From: Chromatiaceae bacterium
GTDB lineage: Bacteria; Pseudomonadota; Gammaproteobacteria; Chromatiales; Chromatiaceae
Reading direction: 5' to 3'
DNA: 40,822 nucleotides
Assembly: GCA_007693535.1 (NCBI GenBank)
Contig: REDK01000075.1
Span: 1-40,822 of the forward strand
The notes under the pieces were generated by a model, which was not told the DNA's origin, did no database searches, and worked only from the letters and a program-made list of their open reading frames with translations. The translations under genes and the position numbers were made by a program. This document shows positions 26,577 through 34,854 of this stretch, piece after piece; the first letter of the stretch is position 1, and each line of letters opens with the position of its first letter.

Positions 26577-26731
26577 AGCAGTTGGGTGCGTCGGAGCGGT
26601 GGTTGTAGCTGGCTGCTGTGGATGGGTCTCGGGCGTGCGGTGGCGACGGACTGTGACTGACGGCGATGGTCTGGATAACGGGGGCGGCGTGCGGGACCGG
26701 CAGGTGGAGATAGGCTGCAAGCCGGACCGGC

Positions 26732-27277
26732 TCAGTACACCAGTTCGACCCGCCGGTTCAACGCCCAAGACTGTTCGCCTTGGCCCGGGTCTGCCGGCCG
26801 CTCCTCCCCGTAGCTGAGCGTGGTGAGCCGGTCCACTGGCACCCCCTCGGCAACCAGAAAGCGGCGTACCGCATCGGCGCGGCGTTCACCCAGGGCCAGG
26901 TTGTAGGCACGGGTTCCTCGCTCGTCGGTATGACCCTCCAGGGTCACCCGGACCCCGGGCGTTTGATAGATGTAACCGGCGTGGGTGCGCAATAGGTCGG
27001 TGTATTGGGGCTTGATCTCGGCGACGTCGTAGTCGAAATACACGACCTTGCGATACAGCGGTCCGGCGGGATCATCCAGCGGTGAACGCACCGGTTCGGT
27101 GATCGGTATGGGTCGGGTATCGGTATCGGTGCGCGGGCCGAGGGTGCGGAGGTCGCCCGGGCGTGGTTGCGGCACTGGCTCGGGTTCGGGCTGGCGCGGC
27201 GGCGCGCTCGGACAGCCCCCTAGACCGAGGGCCGCGACGAGCAACAGGGGGAGCGGGCGCAAGCGCGGGTTCAACAT
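26732..27277 (-). CDS. pal: Peptidoglycan-associated lipoprotein Pal
   Basis: Pal anchors the outer membrane to peptidoglycan and is the outer partner of TolB and TolA. The 181-residue product has a lipoprotein signal with the lipidated cysteine at residue 22 (LGLGGC), a Pro-rich tether rich in Pro-Glu and Arg-Pro, and an OmpA-like domain. The peptidoglycan-binding motif reads VTLEGHTDERGTRAYNLALG, followed by ERRADAVRRFL and the C-terminal NRRVELVY. Length and order are normal. It lies between tolB and ybgF; the 197-base gap to tolB is longer than usual and holds only a weak 6-base-pair dyad at 27329-27347. Confidence 0.97.
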   Translation of the reverse strand: MLNPRLRPLPLLLVAALGLGGCPSAPPRQPEPEPVPQPRPGDLRTLGPRTDTDTRPIPITEPVRSPLDDPAGPLYRKVVYFDYDVAEIKPQYTDLLRTHAGYIYQTPGVRVTLEGHTDERGTRAYNLALGERRADAVRRFLVAEGVPVDRLTTLSYGEERPADPGQGEQSWALNRRVELVY

Positions 27278-27474
27278 GGTCTTCTGCCGACATCAAGGGA
27301 ATAGGCGCAGGGTGGCGGCAACGCTGACGGACGCAGCCAACGCGTCCTTGGGGAGGTGCCGATCGATCGGCCATACTGGCCGGAAATCGGCCCCTAACTC
27401 ACCGACGCGGTTGCCGGAGTTTCTGGATTTTCAATCGCTTGTCGGCGATAGAACATGGCGGGGCGTCTGCCTCG

Positions 27475-28923
27475 CTAGCGGAGCAGCGGTGACCAGGCCG
27501 GCTCGCGGACCTCGCCGGTGTCTTGCGACAGGCGCTGGCCGGCCCCGCCGGTGATCGGGGCGACGGCCAGCACGCCGCGGCCATGGCTTTGACTGGCGTA
27601 GATTATCATGCTGCCATTGGGTGCAAAGCAGGGCGACTCGTCCAGGCTGCCGGCGCTGAGCAGGCGCTGGCCGCCACCGTTGGCATCGGTGAGGGCGACG
27701 CGAAAGGCGCCGCTGACGCGGGTGATCATCGCAATCTGGCGCCCGTTCGGCGAATAGGACGCGGCGGCATTGTAGTCGCCGGTAAAGGTTACGCGCTGGG
27801 CTGGCCCGCCGGTGGCCGCGACCCGGTAGATCTGCGGGCGTCCGCCGCGGTCGGAGGTGAACAGGAGATGGCTGCCATCCGGCGCCCAGGATGGCTCGGT
27901 ATCGATGGCGAAATGCTCGGTGATCCGCGTCAGTTCGCGACTGCCGAGGTCGAGCACATAGATCTCCGGATTGCCGTCCTTGGACAGGCTCATGGCCAGC
28001 TTACGGCCGTCCGGAGAGAAGCTGGGTGCGCTGTTCATGCCCGGATAGCTGGCGACCCGCTCGCGTCGGCCGCTGGCGAGATCCTGGACGAAGATCGACG
28101 AGCGTCGGCCCTCGAAGGAGACATAGGCGAGGCGCTGCCCGTCTGGTGCCCAGGCTGGCGACATCAGCGGTTCGGAGGAGTCCACCACGGTCTGCGGATG
28201 GTGGCCATCGGCATCGGCCACCCGCAGCGCGACCCGCGCTCCGCTGCCACGCCCGCTGGCTGCCACATAGGCGATGCGGGTGGCGAACACCCCAGGCTCG
28301 CCGGTGAGGTTCTCATAGATGGCATCGGCGATGCGGTGGGCGGCATTGCGCAGACCGCGCTCGCTAGCCTGAACCGAATTGGTCAGCAGCGTCTTGCCGC
28401 TAAAGACATCGAACAGGGTGAAGCGGATGGAATAGCCGCCGCCGGCGCCAGGCGCGACCTGCCCGATGACCAGATTGTTCATGCCAAGCAGTTCCCACTC
28501 GCGGAAGTCCACGTCTTCCTGGCGGTTGGGGGTAACTAGCATCGTGCGCCGGGGCATGGGGCGAAAGCGCCCGCTGCGGGCAAGGTCAGCAGCGATCACC
28601 TCGGCGATGGCCACCTCCGGGCGGGCGCCTTCCACCTCGCCGAAGGGCACTACGGCGATGGGCTGCGCGCCCTCGACCCCACCGGTGATCTCGATGGTGA
28701 GCCGGGCGCTGGCCGGGGCGCTGGCCAACAGCATCCAGATCAGGATGCCGAGCCCTGGTACAAGTGCACGGGCGCGCCAGCGCGGCTGTTGGAGCTGCTG
28801 GTAGCATGCGACGAGGACCGGGCGCAGGACCCGCCTCAGTACCCGGCGCAAGGTCGGGACGGACCAGGTTCGCGGGGCCGCGTTACCGGAGCGGCCACCC
28901 CAGGTGACTGGCAATGGGGTCAT
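27475..28923 (-). CDS. tolB: Tol-Pal system beta-propeller protein TolB
   Basis: TolB is the periplasmic protein that binds Pal and contacts TolA. The 482-residue product has an unusually long, basic N-terminal region before its hydrophobic segment (about residues 52-73, ending ASAPASA). It then has the N-terminal alpha/beta domain (RLTIEITGGVEGAQPIAVVPF) and a six-bladed propeller with repeated SPDGRKLA / APDGSHLLF motifs. The start at 28923 has GGAG nine bases upstream, but E. coli TolB is 430 residues, so a start nearer the signal peptide cannot be excluded. It follows tolA after 95 bases. Confidence 0.96.
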   Translation of the reverse strand: MTPLPVTWGGRSGNAAPRTWSVPTLRRVLRRVLRPVLVACYQQLQQPRWRARALVPGLGILIWMLLASAPASARLTIEITGGVEGAQPIAVVPFGEVEGARPEVAIAEVIAADLARSGRFRPMPRRTMLVTPNRQEDVDFREWELLGMNNLVIGQVAPGAGGGYSIRFTLFDVFSGKTLLTNSVQASERGLRNAAHRIADAIYENLTGEPGVFATRIAYVAASGRGSGARVALRVADADGHHPQTVVDSSEPLMSPAWAPDGQRLAYVSFEGRRSSIFVQDLASGRRERVASYPGMNSAPSFSPDGRKLAMSLSKDGNPEIYVLDLGSRELTRITEHFAIDTEPSWAPDGSHLLFTSDRGGRPQIYRVAATGGPAQRVTFTGDYNAAASYSPNGRQIAMITRVSGAFRVALTDANGGGQRLLSAGSLDESPCFAPNGSMIIYASQSHGRGVLAVAPITGGAGQRLSQDTGEVREPAWSPLLR

Positions 28924-29018
28924 GATGTGGTTCTCCGATGAGGTCGACGATGGGTTGGCGGCAGCCAGCGCGAGCGCAACCGGGTAGCTGCCCGCCGCCC
29001 GATCAGCAGGATGCTTGA

Positions 29019-30143
29019 TCAGCTTCCGGGCCGGAACCGGAAGTTGAAGTCGCGGAAGATCTGGAACTCGTCGCCGCTCGGCACCGGCAGCGGAGAGGCC
29101 TCGTAGATGGCTCGAACCACGGACTGATCGAAGGCGGCCGAACCGCTGCCCTCGAGCACGCGCACGCTGCCGGTGACGACATGGCCACCGGGTTGCAGCC
29201 GCAGGTTGACCAGGGTGGTGAACTCCTGACTGGTCCCGGCGGGGCGCACCCAGAAGCGGCTGACCCGGCTCTGGATGGCCGGTACCCAGCGATTGGCGAG
29301 CTGGGCGCGCACGTTCGCAGCGGGTGCCGTGGCGGTCAGGTCGCCGCGCGCTTCGCCTGGTTGGCCCCGCCCCGGCCGGCGCTGGGCAGCAACATCGGCG
29401 GCCAGTTCGGCCTCGATCTCGCGCGTTAGGGCCGCCTGCAGCTCCCGCTCCCGCGCGGCGCGTTCCGCCTCGATGCGCGCCTGCTCGCGCTGCTCGGCCG
29501 CCCGGATCGCCGCCCGTTGCGCCTCCAGTTGGGCCGCTGCCTCGGCGGCGCGGCGCGCCTCGGCGGCTGCCTCCGCGCGCGCCTGCTCCTCGCGTTCGCG
29601 GCGCTCAGCCGCGGCCGCCTGCCGTTGCCGCTCGGCCACTTCGGCCTCGCGTCGTTGCGCCTCGGCGGCGCGGCGGGCGGCCTCCTCCGCGGTACGTCGG
29701 CGCACCGCTTCCTCTGCCTCCCGGCGCGCCTGCTCGGTCGCGCGCTGCTGCTCCAGTTCTGCCTGCCGTTGACGTTCCAGCTCGGCCGCCTGTTCCTGTT
29801 CCAGTTCTGCCTGGCGCTGGCGGGCCTGCTCAGCTGCCTGTTCCTGCTCCAGCTCGGCTTGACGCTGGCGGGCCTGCTCGGCCGCGCGCTGCTGTGCCAG
29901 TTCCTCGTCGCGCACCGCGGCGGGCTCGGGCTGGGCGCCGGCCGCTGCCCGCAATGCATCGATGCGCTGCGCGATCTCGGGCGTACTGCCCAGGCGCGCC
30001 TGCACGGTCTCACCGGGATCGCCAACCGTGGCGGTGGGCGCCGGCAGCCAGTGACCGCTGGTGACGATCAATACCAGCAGGACCACATGGAGCAGCACCG
30101 ACCACTGCAGGTCCGGGGAATCGCGTCGCAGCAGTTCCCGCAT
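29019..30143 (-). CDS. tolA: Cell envelope protein TolA
   Basis: TolA spans the periplasm from the inner membrane and transmits TolQR energy to TolB-Pal. The 374-residue product has one N-terminal helix (about 13-32) containing the Ser-x3-His contact motif for TolQR (SVLLH). A long Ala/Glu/Gln/Arg-rich helical domain II follows (about 80-245), and the globular C-terminal domain III has ANRWVPAIQSRVSRFW and LPVPSGDEF. Domain II contains three near-identical 16-residue units (87-134). The ATG follows tolR by ten bases with a weak AGGG site. Length and order fit the family. Confidence 0.96.
   Translation of the reverse strand: MRELLRRDSPDLQWSVLLHVVLLVLIVTSGHWLPAPTATVGDPGETVQARLGSTPEIAQRIDALRAAAGAQPEPAAVRDEELAQQRAAEQARQRQAELEQEQAAEQARQRQAELEQEQAAELERQRQAELEQQRATEQARREAEEAVRRRTAEEAARRAAEAQRREAEVAERQRQAAAAERREREEQARAEAAAEARRAAEAAAQLEAQRAAIRAAEQREQARIEAERAARERELQAALTREIEAELAADVAAQRRPGRGQPGEARGDLTATAPAANVRAQLANRWVPAIQSRVSRFWVRPAGTSQEFTTLVNLRLQPGGHVVTGSVRVLEGSGSAAFDQSVVRAIYEASPLPVPSGDEFQIFRDFNFRFRPGS
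29742..29885 (-). repeat. 48-bp tandem repeats in tolA domain II
   Basis: Three consecutive copies of a 48-base unit encode AAEQARQRQAELEQEQ and close variants (TolA residues 87-134). The first two units are identical in protein sequence and the third has four substitutions. Such repeats can change copy number by slippage and so change the length of the periplasm-spanning helix. Confidence 0.8.
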
Positions 30144-30153
30144 GATGCCCTGA

Positions 30154-30603
30154 TTAGCGTCGCCGCTCGGTGGGGGGCTGGGTGATCAGCCCGACGCTGC
30201 TAGCCCCGGCGGCCTGGGCCGCCACCATGGCATCGACGACGATGCCATAGCTCACCGCGGCATCGGCGCGCACCAGGATCTGCGTGTGAGGCGCGCGCTC
30301 GAACACCGGAAGCAGACGCTCGTAGAGCTGCAGTTGATCCACTGGCAGCAGGTCGACGTCGCCGAGATCGACATAGGTGTCGCCGAACTGGTCGATATGG
30401 ATCACCACCGGGGCCTCGCCTTCGCCAGGCTGCGGTGCCGCCTGCGCCTGGGGCAGTTCCACCTTGACCCCCTGGGTAATCAGCGGGGCGGTGATCATGA
30501 AGGCCACCAACAGCACGAACATCACGTCCACATAGGGGACGATGTTGATCTGGGTGAGCGGCCGCGGACCCCGCTGGCGCCGCCGGCGGTCGAGCTGATT
30601 CAT
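30154..30603 (-). CDS. tolR: Tol-Pal proton-channel subunit TolR
   Basis: TolR forms the proton-driven motor with TolQ. The 149-residue product is an ExbD/TolR protein with a basic cytoplasmic start, one membrane helix (about residues 22-43) and a periplasmic domain. The essential aspartate is in INIVPYVDVMFVLLVAFM, the usual P-x-VDVM motif. The periplasmic part includes VVIHIDQFGDTYVD and ILVRADAAVSYG. Its ATG overlaps the tolQ stop (ATGA), so translation is coupled. The basic N-terminus NQLDRRRRQRGPRPL is longer than in E. coli. Confidence 0.97.
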   Translation of the reverse strand: MNQLDRRRRQRGPRPLTQINIVPYVDVMFVLLVAFMITAPLITQGVKVELPQAQAAPQPGEGEAPVVIHIDQFGDTYVDLGDVDLLPVDQLQLYERLLPVFERAPHTQILVRADAAVSYGIVVDAMVAAQAAGASSVGLITQPPTERRR

Positions 30604-31280
30604 AATGGCGCACGGCCTTGGCGCTGCAGCAGGATCGCGAACTCTTCCATAAACTCCTCGTAGCGGTTGTGCAGCCGCTCGACCTGACTCGCGTAGCGGT
30701 TATAGAGGATGGTGGCCGGGATGGCTGCGAACAGGCCGATGGCGGTAGAGACGAGCGCCCCGGAGATGCCTGGGGCCACCATTGCCAGGGTCGCCTGCTG
30801 CACCGAGCCGAGGGCGCTGAAGGAGTCCATGATGCCCCAGACGGTGCCGAACAGGCCGAGGTAGGGGCTAACCGACCCCACCGTGGCGAGGAACGGCAGG
30901 TGCTGTTCCAACCGGCCCAGTTCCCGGCTCAGGGCCACCCGCATCGAGCGTTCGGCCCCCTGGAGCACAGCCTCGGTGGTGTCCTGGTCCACCTTGCGCA
31001 GGCGGACATATTCCCGAAACCCTTGGCGAAAGATCGTGGCCAGTCCAACCAGGCGCCGTTCTTCGCCGCCGAGTTCGCGATACAACTCGCTGAGATCGCC
31101 GCCGGACCAGAATCGCTGCTCGAAACCGGCTGCCGCCTGGCGGGCCCGGCGGAGCACGCGGCCACGTTCAAAGATGACCGCCCAGGAGAGCACCGAGGTG
31201 GCCACCAGGATTAGCAGCACGAGCTGCACTACCAACCCGGCATGAATGATCAGATCCAGCAGCGAGAAATCAGCTCCCAT
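30600..31280 (-). CDS. tolQ: Tol-Pal proton-channel subunit TolQ
   Basis: TolQ is the polytopic partner of TolR. The 226-residue product is a MotA/TolQ/ExbB channel protein with three membrane helices (about residues 15-37, 135-160 and 170-195). Recognisable segments are LSWAVIFERGRVLRRAR, LATVGSVSPYLGLFGTVWGIM and APGISGALVSTAIGLFAAIPA. The start at 31280 has GGAG seven bases upstream and gives the normal length. It overlaps the end of ybgC by 11 bases and tolR by ATGA, so the genes form one coupled operon. Confidence 0.97.
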   Translation of the reverse strand: MGADFSLLDLIIHAGLVVQLVLLILVATSVLSWAVIFERGRVLRRARQAAAGFEQRFWSGGDLSELYRELGGEERRLVGLATIFRQGFREYVRLRKVDQDTTEAVLQGAERSMRVALSRELGRLEQHLPFLATVGSVSPYLGLFGTVWGIMDSFSALGSVQQATLAMVAPGISGALVSTAIGLFAAIPATILYNRYASQVERLHNRYEEFMEEFAILLQRQGRAPL

Positions 31281-31758
31281 GGGCGGTCTCCGCGGGCTCA
31301 GCAGGCGAGGTCGCGGCGACTGCCTCCAGGATTGGGGGGGGGATGCGGGCTGGGCGCAGGCTGGTCGCCTCCAGGCAGGCCACATTGACGGTCGCCCGGC
31401 AGCACAGGATGCCATCGGTACGGCGCCGCACCTGTTGGGCGAAATCGATACTGGCGCGGCCGTGGCCGGTCAGGGCCGCGCCAATCGCCAGCTGGTCGTT
31501 GAAGCGGGCCGGGCGCAGAAAGTCCAGGGACATCCGGCGCACGGCGAACAGCACCCCGTGCTCAGTGCGCAGGGCGTCCTGCTCGAAGCCGAGGCAGCGC
31601 AGCCACTCGGTGCGCGCCCGCTCCATGAAGTACAGGTAACGGGCGTGATAGACCACACCGCCCGCGTCGGTATCCTCGTAGTACACTCGCACGGGCCAGC
31701 AGAAGGCTGGTGACGGCGCCGCATCCGCGGTTGGCGCGCGGGGCTGATCGGAGGCCAT
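31270..31758 (-). CDS. ybgC: Tol-Pal-associated acyl-CoA thioesterase YbgC
   Basis: YbgC is a hotdog-fold thioesterase acting on short or phospholipid-linked acyl thioesters, coded first in most tol-pal operons. The 162-residue product carries the family signature YYEDTDAGGVVYHARYLYFMERARTEWL, with the catalytic Asp in EDTDAGG. The C-terminal tail after about residue 135 is longer than usual. The start is not settled: ATG at 31758 or, in the same frame, ATG at 31770; a TTG a few codons further up sits just after AAGGAG. I report 31758 as the conservative choice. A frame open far upstream is compositional. Confidence 0.94.
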   Translation of the reverse strand: MASDQPRAPTADAAPSPAFCWPVRVYYEDTDAGGVVYHARYLYFMERARTEWLRCLGFEQDALRTEHGVLFAVRRMSLDFLRPARFNDQLAIGAALTGHGRASIDFAQQVRRRTDGILCCRATVNVACLEATSLRPARIPPPILEAVAATSPAEPAETAHGS

Positions 31759-31948
31759 GGTCAGGATCATCGGGGGCTGGTACAAAAAGCTCCTTAGTGT
31801 AACGGGATCGGCCCGCTTCGGCAGCCCGCGCCGATGGCCGCCTGCCGGATGTGTGCTTGGATTGCGAGGGCATCCCGCGCCCGATCCCCCCGCTCTGCAA
31901 CCAGGGCCGCCGACGGCGTCGCGGTGATGCCCGGAGCCGTTTGCCAGC

Positions 31949-32665
31949 ATGCCCGAGTTCACGCTGCCCCTTGCCCTGTTCAATTTCCTGCCAGTCTTGT
32001 TCGGTGCGCTGGCCTTTGCACTGCTGGCCCGGTTGGTGCAGCGGCGTGCCCCGTCGCTGGCCTGGCTGGGCTGGATGGGGTCGGTGCTGATTGTCTTCGG
32101 CGGGCTCGCCAAGGCCCTGTGGAAACTCTTGATGGCCATCGGCGGGGTCGATCTGACCTGGCTGTCAGCGGCCCTGTTTCCCTTGCTCGGCCCGGGCTTC
32201 ATGCTGCTGGCGGCGGGAGTGTGGGGCGCGCTGCGTGCCGCGCCCGGCGTGCGGCCCGGGCCGCTGGCGGCGCGCGTGGCGCTGCTTGTGATCCTCGGCG
32301 CCGTTGGCGTCGCTGCTCTGCGGACCTGGGGACTCGGGGTCGAGCGCGGCTGGTTCCTGCCGCTGCTGATCCTGACTACCCTGGGCAACCTGAGCCTCAG
32401 TAGCCTGCTGATCCTGGCTGCCGTCAGGCGGCGGCTGTGGGCGGCCGCGACCCTGTTCGCGCTCAACCTGGCCATGCTCTTTGCCCTGCCCCCGATCGCG
32501 ATCATGGCGTCGCGGTCACTCGCGATCCACTGGCTGGAGCAGTCCCTGACCGCGCTGGGGACGGCCGGCTTCGCGCTGGCTACCTGGTGGCTGGCGGGCG
32601 CACTGGCGGCGTCGTCGGCGACGGCGCTGAATCGATCCCCGGCGCGGCGGGGAGCAGGACGGTAG
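31949..32665 (+). CDS. Unknown seven-helix membrane protein
   Basis: No named family is recognised. The 238-residue product is almost entirely hydrophobic, with about seven helices spaced by short basic loops (RLVQRRAP, AVRRR) in a positive-inside pattern. This supports a real inner-membrane protein. The ATG at 31949 has GGAG about 12 bases upstream, a long spacing. Its last 86 bases overlap the 3' end of the convergent DedA-PAP2-LssY gene, and the C-terminal 25 residues are low-complexity, so the end may have drifted. It is divergent from the ybgC-tol operon. Confidence 0.65.
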   Translation: MPEFTLPLALFNFLPVLFGALAFALLARLVQRRAPSLAWLGWMGSVLIVFGGLAKALWKLLMAIGGVDLTWLSAALFPLLGPGFMLLAAGVWGALRAAPGVRPGPLAARVALLVILGAVGVAALRTWGLGVERGWFLPLLILTTLGNLSLSSLLILAAVRRRLWAAATLFALNLAMLFALPPIAIMASRSLAIHWLEQSLTALGTAGFALATWWLAGALAASSATALNRSPARRGAGR

Positions 32666-34640
32666 CAGGCGCGGCAAGCAACAGTGGATCGCCTGGATCG
32701 AGCGCGATTGCCGGCGACCGGGCGAGATCCCCGGCCAGGGTCGCGCGACCGGCCGCGGTTAGCGGGCGGGTGATCGGCAGGGCGAGGAGGTCGAGAATGC
32801 GGTCCTTGCCTAAGCGGGTCACGTTGCCGATCCAGAGTGGGATGTCGGCACTGATCCGGCACTCCGCCGCCCATAGACGCAGCACCAGGCGCTGGTCCGG
32901 GCCTTGGTCACGGACCATGGTCAAGGCCTCGTGATGACCGTCGTGCACATGGGGCACCACCGGCAGATCGGTGATTGGCAGCGATGGCGATAGCAGTTTG
33001 ATGGCGTTGTCCCAGCCGAGCATCGGTGCTGGCTGCCAGCCAGCCTGCGTCAGGGCCTGAGCGAGCGCCGCAAGCGGGCCGGCATATTGGACATCGAACG
33101 GACGCTCGCTGCGCTGCCAGAGATCTTGGCGATGGGTCGCGATGGGCAGGTCGGCCCGTTGCTGCCAGGCCTTGGCATCCACGTAGCAGGGTGGGCGGCC
33201 CGGGGTGAAGGCGGCCAGGTCCACCGGGTGGCGGTACAGGCTGCCGAGGCCGAAGGCGACGAACCCGGTGAGCAGCAGGATCGCGCCGAGGGCGGCGCGG
33301 TGTGGCGTATCGCGCGTATGGCGGCGCAGGGCCAGCCCGAGGGCGGCGATCCAGGCCAGCCCAAGGGCAGCGGAGCCAACCACGTCGGTTAACCATTCAG
33401 TGCCGAAATACAGGCGGGCGCTGGCGACCCCGACGATCAGGACCGCGGCCATCGCGTAGGGCAGCCAGCGCCAGCGGGGCGACCCGCCGTGAGACAGCAG
33501 CACGGCAAGGAAGCCATAGGCGACCGTCGCGGCCAGGACCGGCGCGCTCGGGAATGACCAGGGCCAGGTCAGCAGCAGCCCCAGGTCTGGGCGCTGGACG
33601 CGCAGCAACAGTCCCAGGGTCGGTGTCGCGACCACGGCAAAGCTCATCGCGGCCAGCCAGTAATTTGCCTCGCGACCCTGGTCGGAGCGGGTCAGATAGG
33701 TGAACAGCACCAGCGTCAGCGGCAGCAGCAGCGTGGTCGTGCCGAGCCGGTTGAGGCCGGCCATGAGGTGGTCGGCGAGTGGGGTGTGCAGGCTCTGGCC
33801 GAGGTCGAGGGTGAACTGATTGACCATCAGGTACTGAGCGCCGAACAAGCCAGCGCCGATGCTGATGCCGAGGACCCCGGTTGCGCCCAGGAGCAGGGCC
33901 GCCAGCGCGGTCAGGGTGGCGGCATCGGGGTGGCCTGGATCGGCCAGGGCCTGGGCCAGGCGTCCCACCGTCGGGTGCACATCGGCCCAGCGCAAGATGT
34001 CCCGCACCCAGGCGCTGGCGTGGGGGCTGAGCAGCCGATAGAGCCGGTGGGCGGCCCAGACGCTGAGCCAGAGCAGGCCGACCAGCAGCACCAGCAGCAG
34101 GGCCAGGCGGGTGGCCGCCTCGGCGGCGAGTTTGAGCGAGGCGCCGAAGACAATGCCGGGGGCCAGGTAGGCCGGTCCCCAGGCCATGGCAGAACTGATG
34201 TTGGCGATCAGAAACCGGCGCGGGGGCATCTCGAGCATGCCAGCGACCAGCGGAATCACGGCGCGCCCGGGGCCAAAAAAGCGCCCGAACATCACGCTGC
34301 GGATGCCGAATCGCTCGCAGAAGGCGATACCGCGCTCGAGCTGCTGCGGATACCGGCTGAAGGGCCAGAAACGGCGGATACGTCCGCGATAGTGTCGGCC
34401 CAGCCAGTAGCTCAGTCCATCGCCCGCCACGGCACCGCCAATGGCGGCGAGACAGGTGGGCCAGAAGGCGAGGCTGCCGGTGGCGATCAGCGCGCCGGCC
34501 CCGAGCAGGATCACCACCCCCGGGACGAGCATCCCGATGACCGCCAGGGATTCGGCCGCGGCGCTGAGAAAGACAACCAGGTAGGCCCAGCCTGGATAGG
34601 CTGCCACCCAGGCGAGCAGGGCCTTGACCAGGGCTTCCAT
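32580..34640 (-). CDS. DedA-PAP2-LssY three-domain membrane protein with altered PAP2 site
   Basis: The 686-residue product joins three parts. Residues about 1-200 are a DedA/SNARE-associated membrane domain (ESLAVIGMLVPG, FGRFFGPGRAVIPLVAG), a family tied to lipid-carrier flipping. Residues about 240-450 are a PAP2-like lipid phosphatase region. Residues about 475-640 resemble the LssY C-terminal domain (GWDNAIKLLSPSLPITDLPVVPHVHDGHHEALTM is spread over 590-630). In PAP2 enzymes the catalytic motifs are K-x6-RP, PSGH and R-x5-H. Here RP is at 350-351, but PSGH reads PSAP (364-367) and the last His is Glu415 (R409 retained). Both catalytic histidines are therefore missing and phosphatase activity is unlikely. 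It overlaps the convergent upstream gene by 86 bases. Confidence 0.88.
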   Translation of the reverse strand: MEALVKALLAWVAAYPGWAYLVVFLSAAAESLAVIGMLVPGVVILLGAGALIATGSLAFWPTCLAAIGGAVAGDGLSYWLGRHYRGRIRRFWPFSRYPQQLERGIAFCERFGIRSVMFGRFFGPGRAVIPLVAGMLEMPPRRFLIANISSAMAWGPAYLAPGIVFGASLKLAAEAATRLALLLVLLVGLLWLSVWAAHRLYRLLSPHASAWVRDILRWADVHPTVGRLAQALADPGHPDAATLTALAALLLGATGVLGISIGAGLFGAQYLMVNQFTLDLGQSLHTPLADHLMAGLNRLGTTTLLLPLTLVLFTYLTRSDQGREANYWLAAMSFAVVATPTLGLLLRVQRPDLGLLLTWPWSFPSAPVLAATVAYGFLAVLLSHGGSPRWRWLPYAMAAVLIVGVASARLYFGTEWLTDVVGSAALGLAWIAALGLALRRHTRDTPHRAALGAILLLTGFVAFGLGSLYRHPVDLAAFTPGRPPCYVDAKAWQQRADLPIATHRQDLWQRSERPFDVQYAGPLAALAQALTQAGWQPAPMLGWDNAIKLLSPSLPITDLPVVPHVHDGHHEALTMVRDQGPDQRLVLRLWAAECRISADIPLWIGNVTRLGKDRILDLLALPITRPLTAAGRATLAGDLARSPAIALDPGDPLLLAAPATVLLPAAPGIDSAPSPTTPPVRPPATR

Positions 34641-34854
34641 TAACGACTGTGGATGCGCTTGCTTGCCGGCCGCTGAGCTGTTGTGGGCGTCAGTGGCCGC
34701 GGTGGTGGTTCGCTGGCAGTCCCGTCAGCGCCAGCGACCGCCGCTGCGGCTGGGCGGCGCCGGCCGGTGGGCACGCGGACCCGGAGCGGACACTGATTGC
34801 CCTCCTGATCGCCATCGGGGTGACCATATCGGCCGGAATCACGGGGCCGCCGCC

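Noticed and set aside
31759-32874. A long upstream extension of ybgC
   Set aside because: It is Ser/Arg/Pro-rich, lies antisense to a hydrophobic gene, and YbgC similarity begins only near 31758.
33768-34643. A 291-codon Gln/Glu/Gly-rich open frame on the plus strand opposite the DedA region
   Set aside because: Its low-complexity composition is the expected shadow of a membrane protein; DedA motifs are on the other strand.
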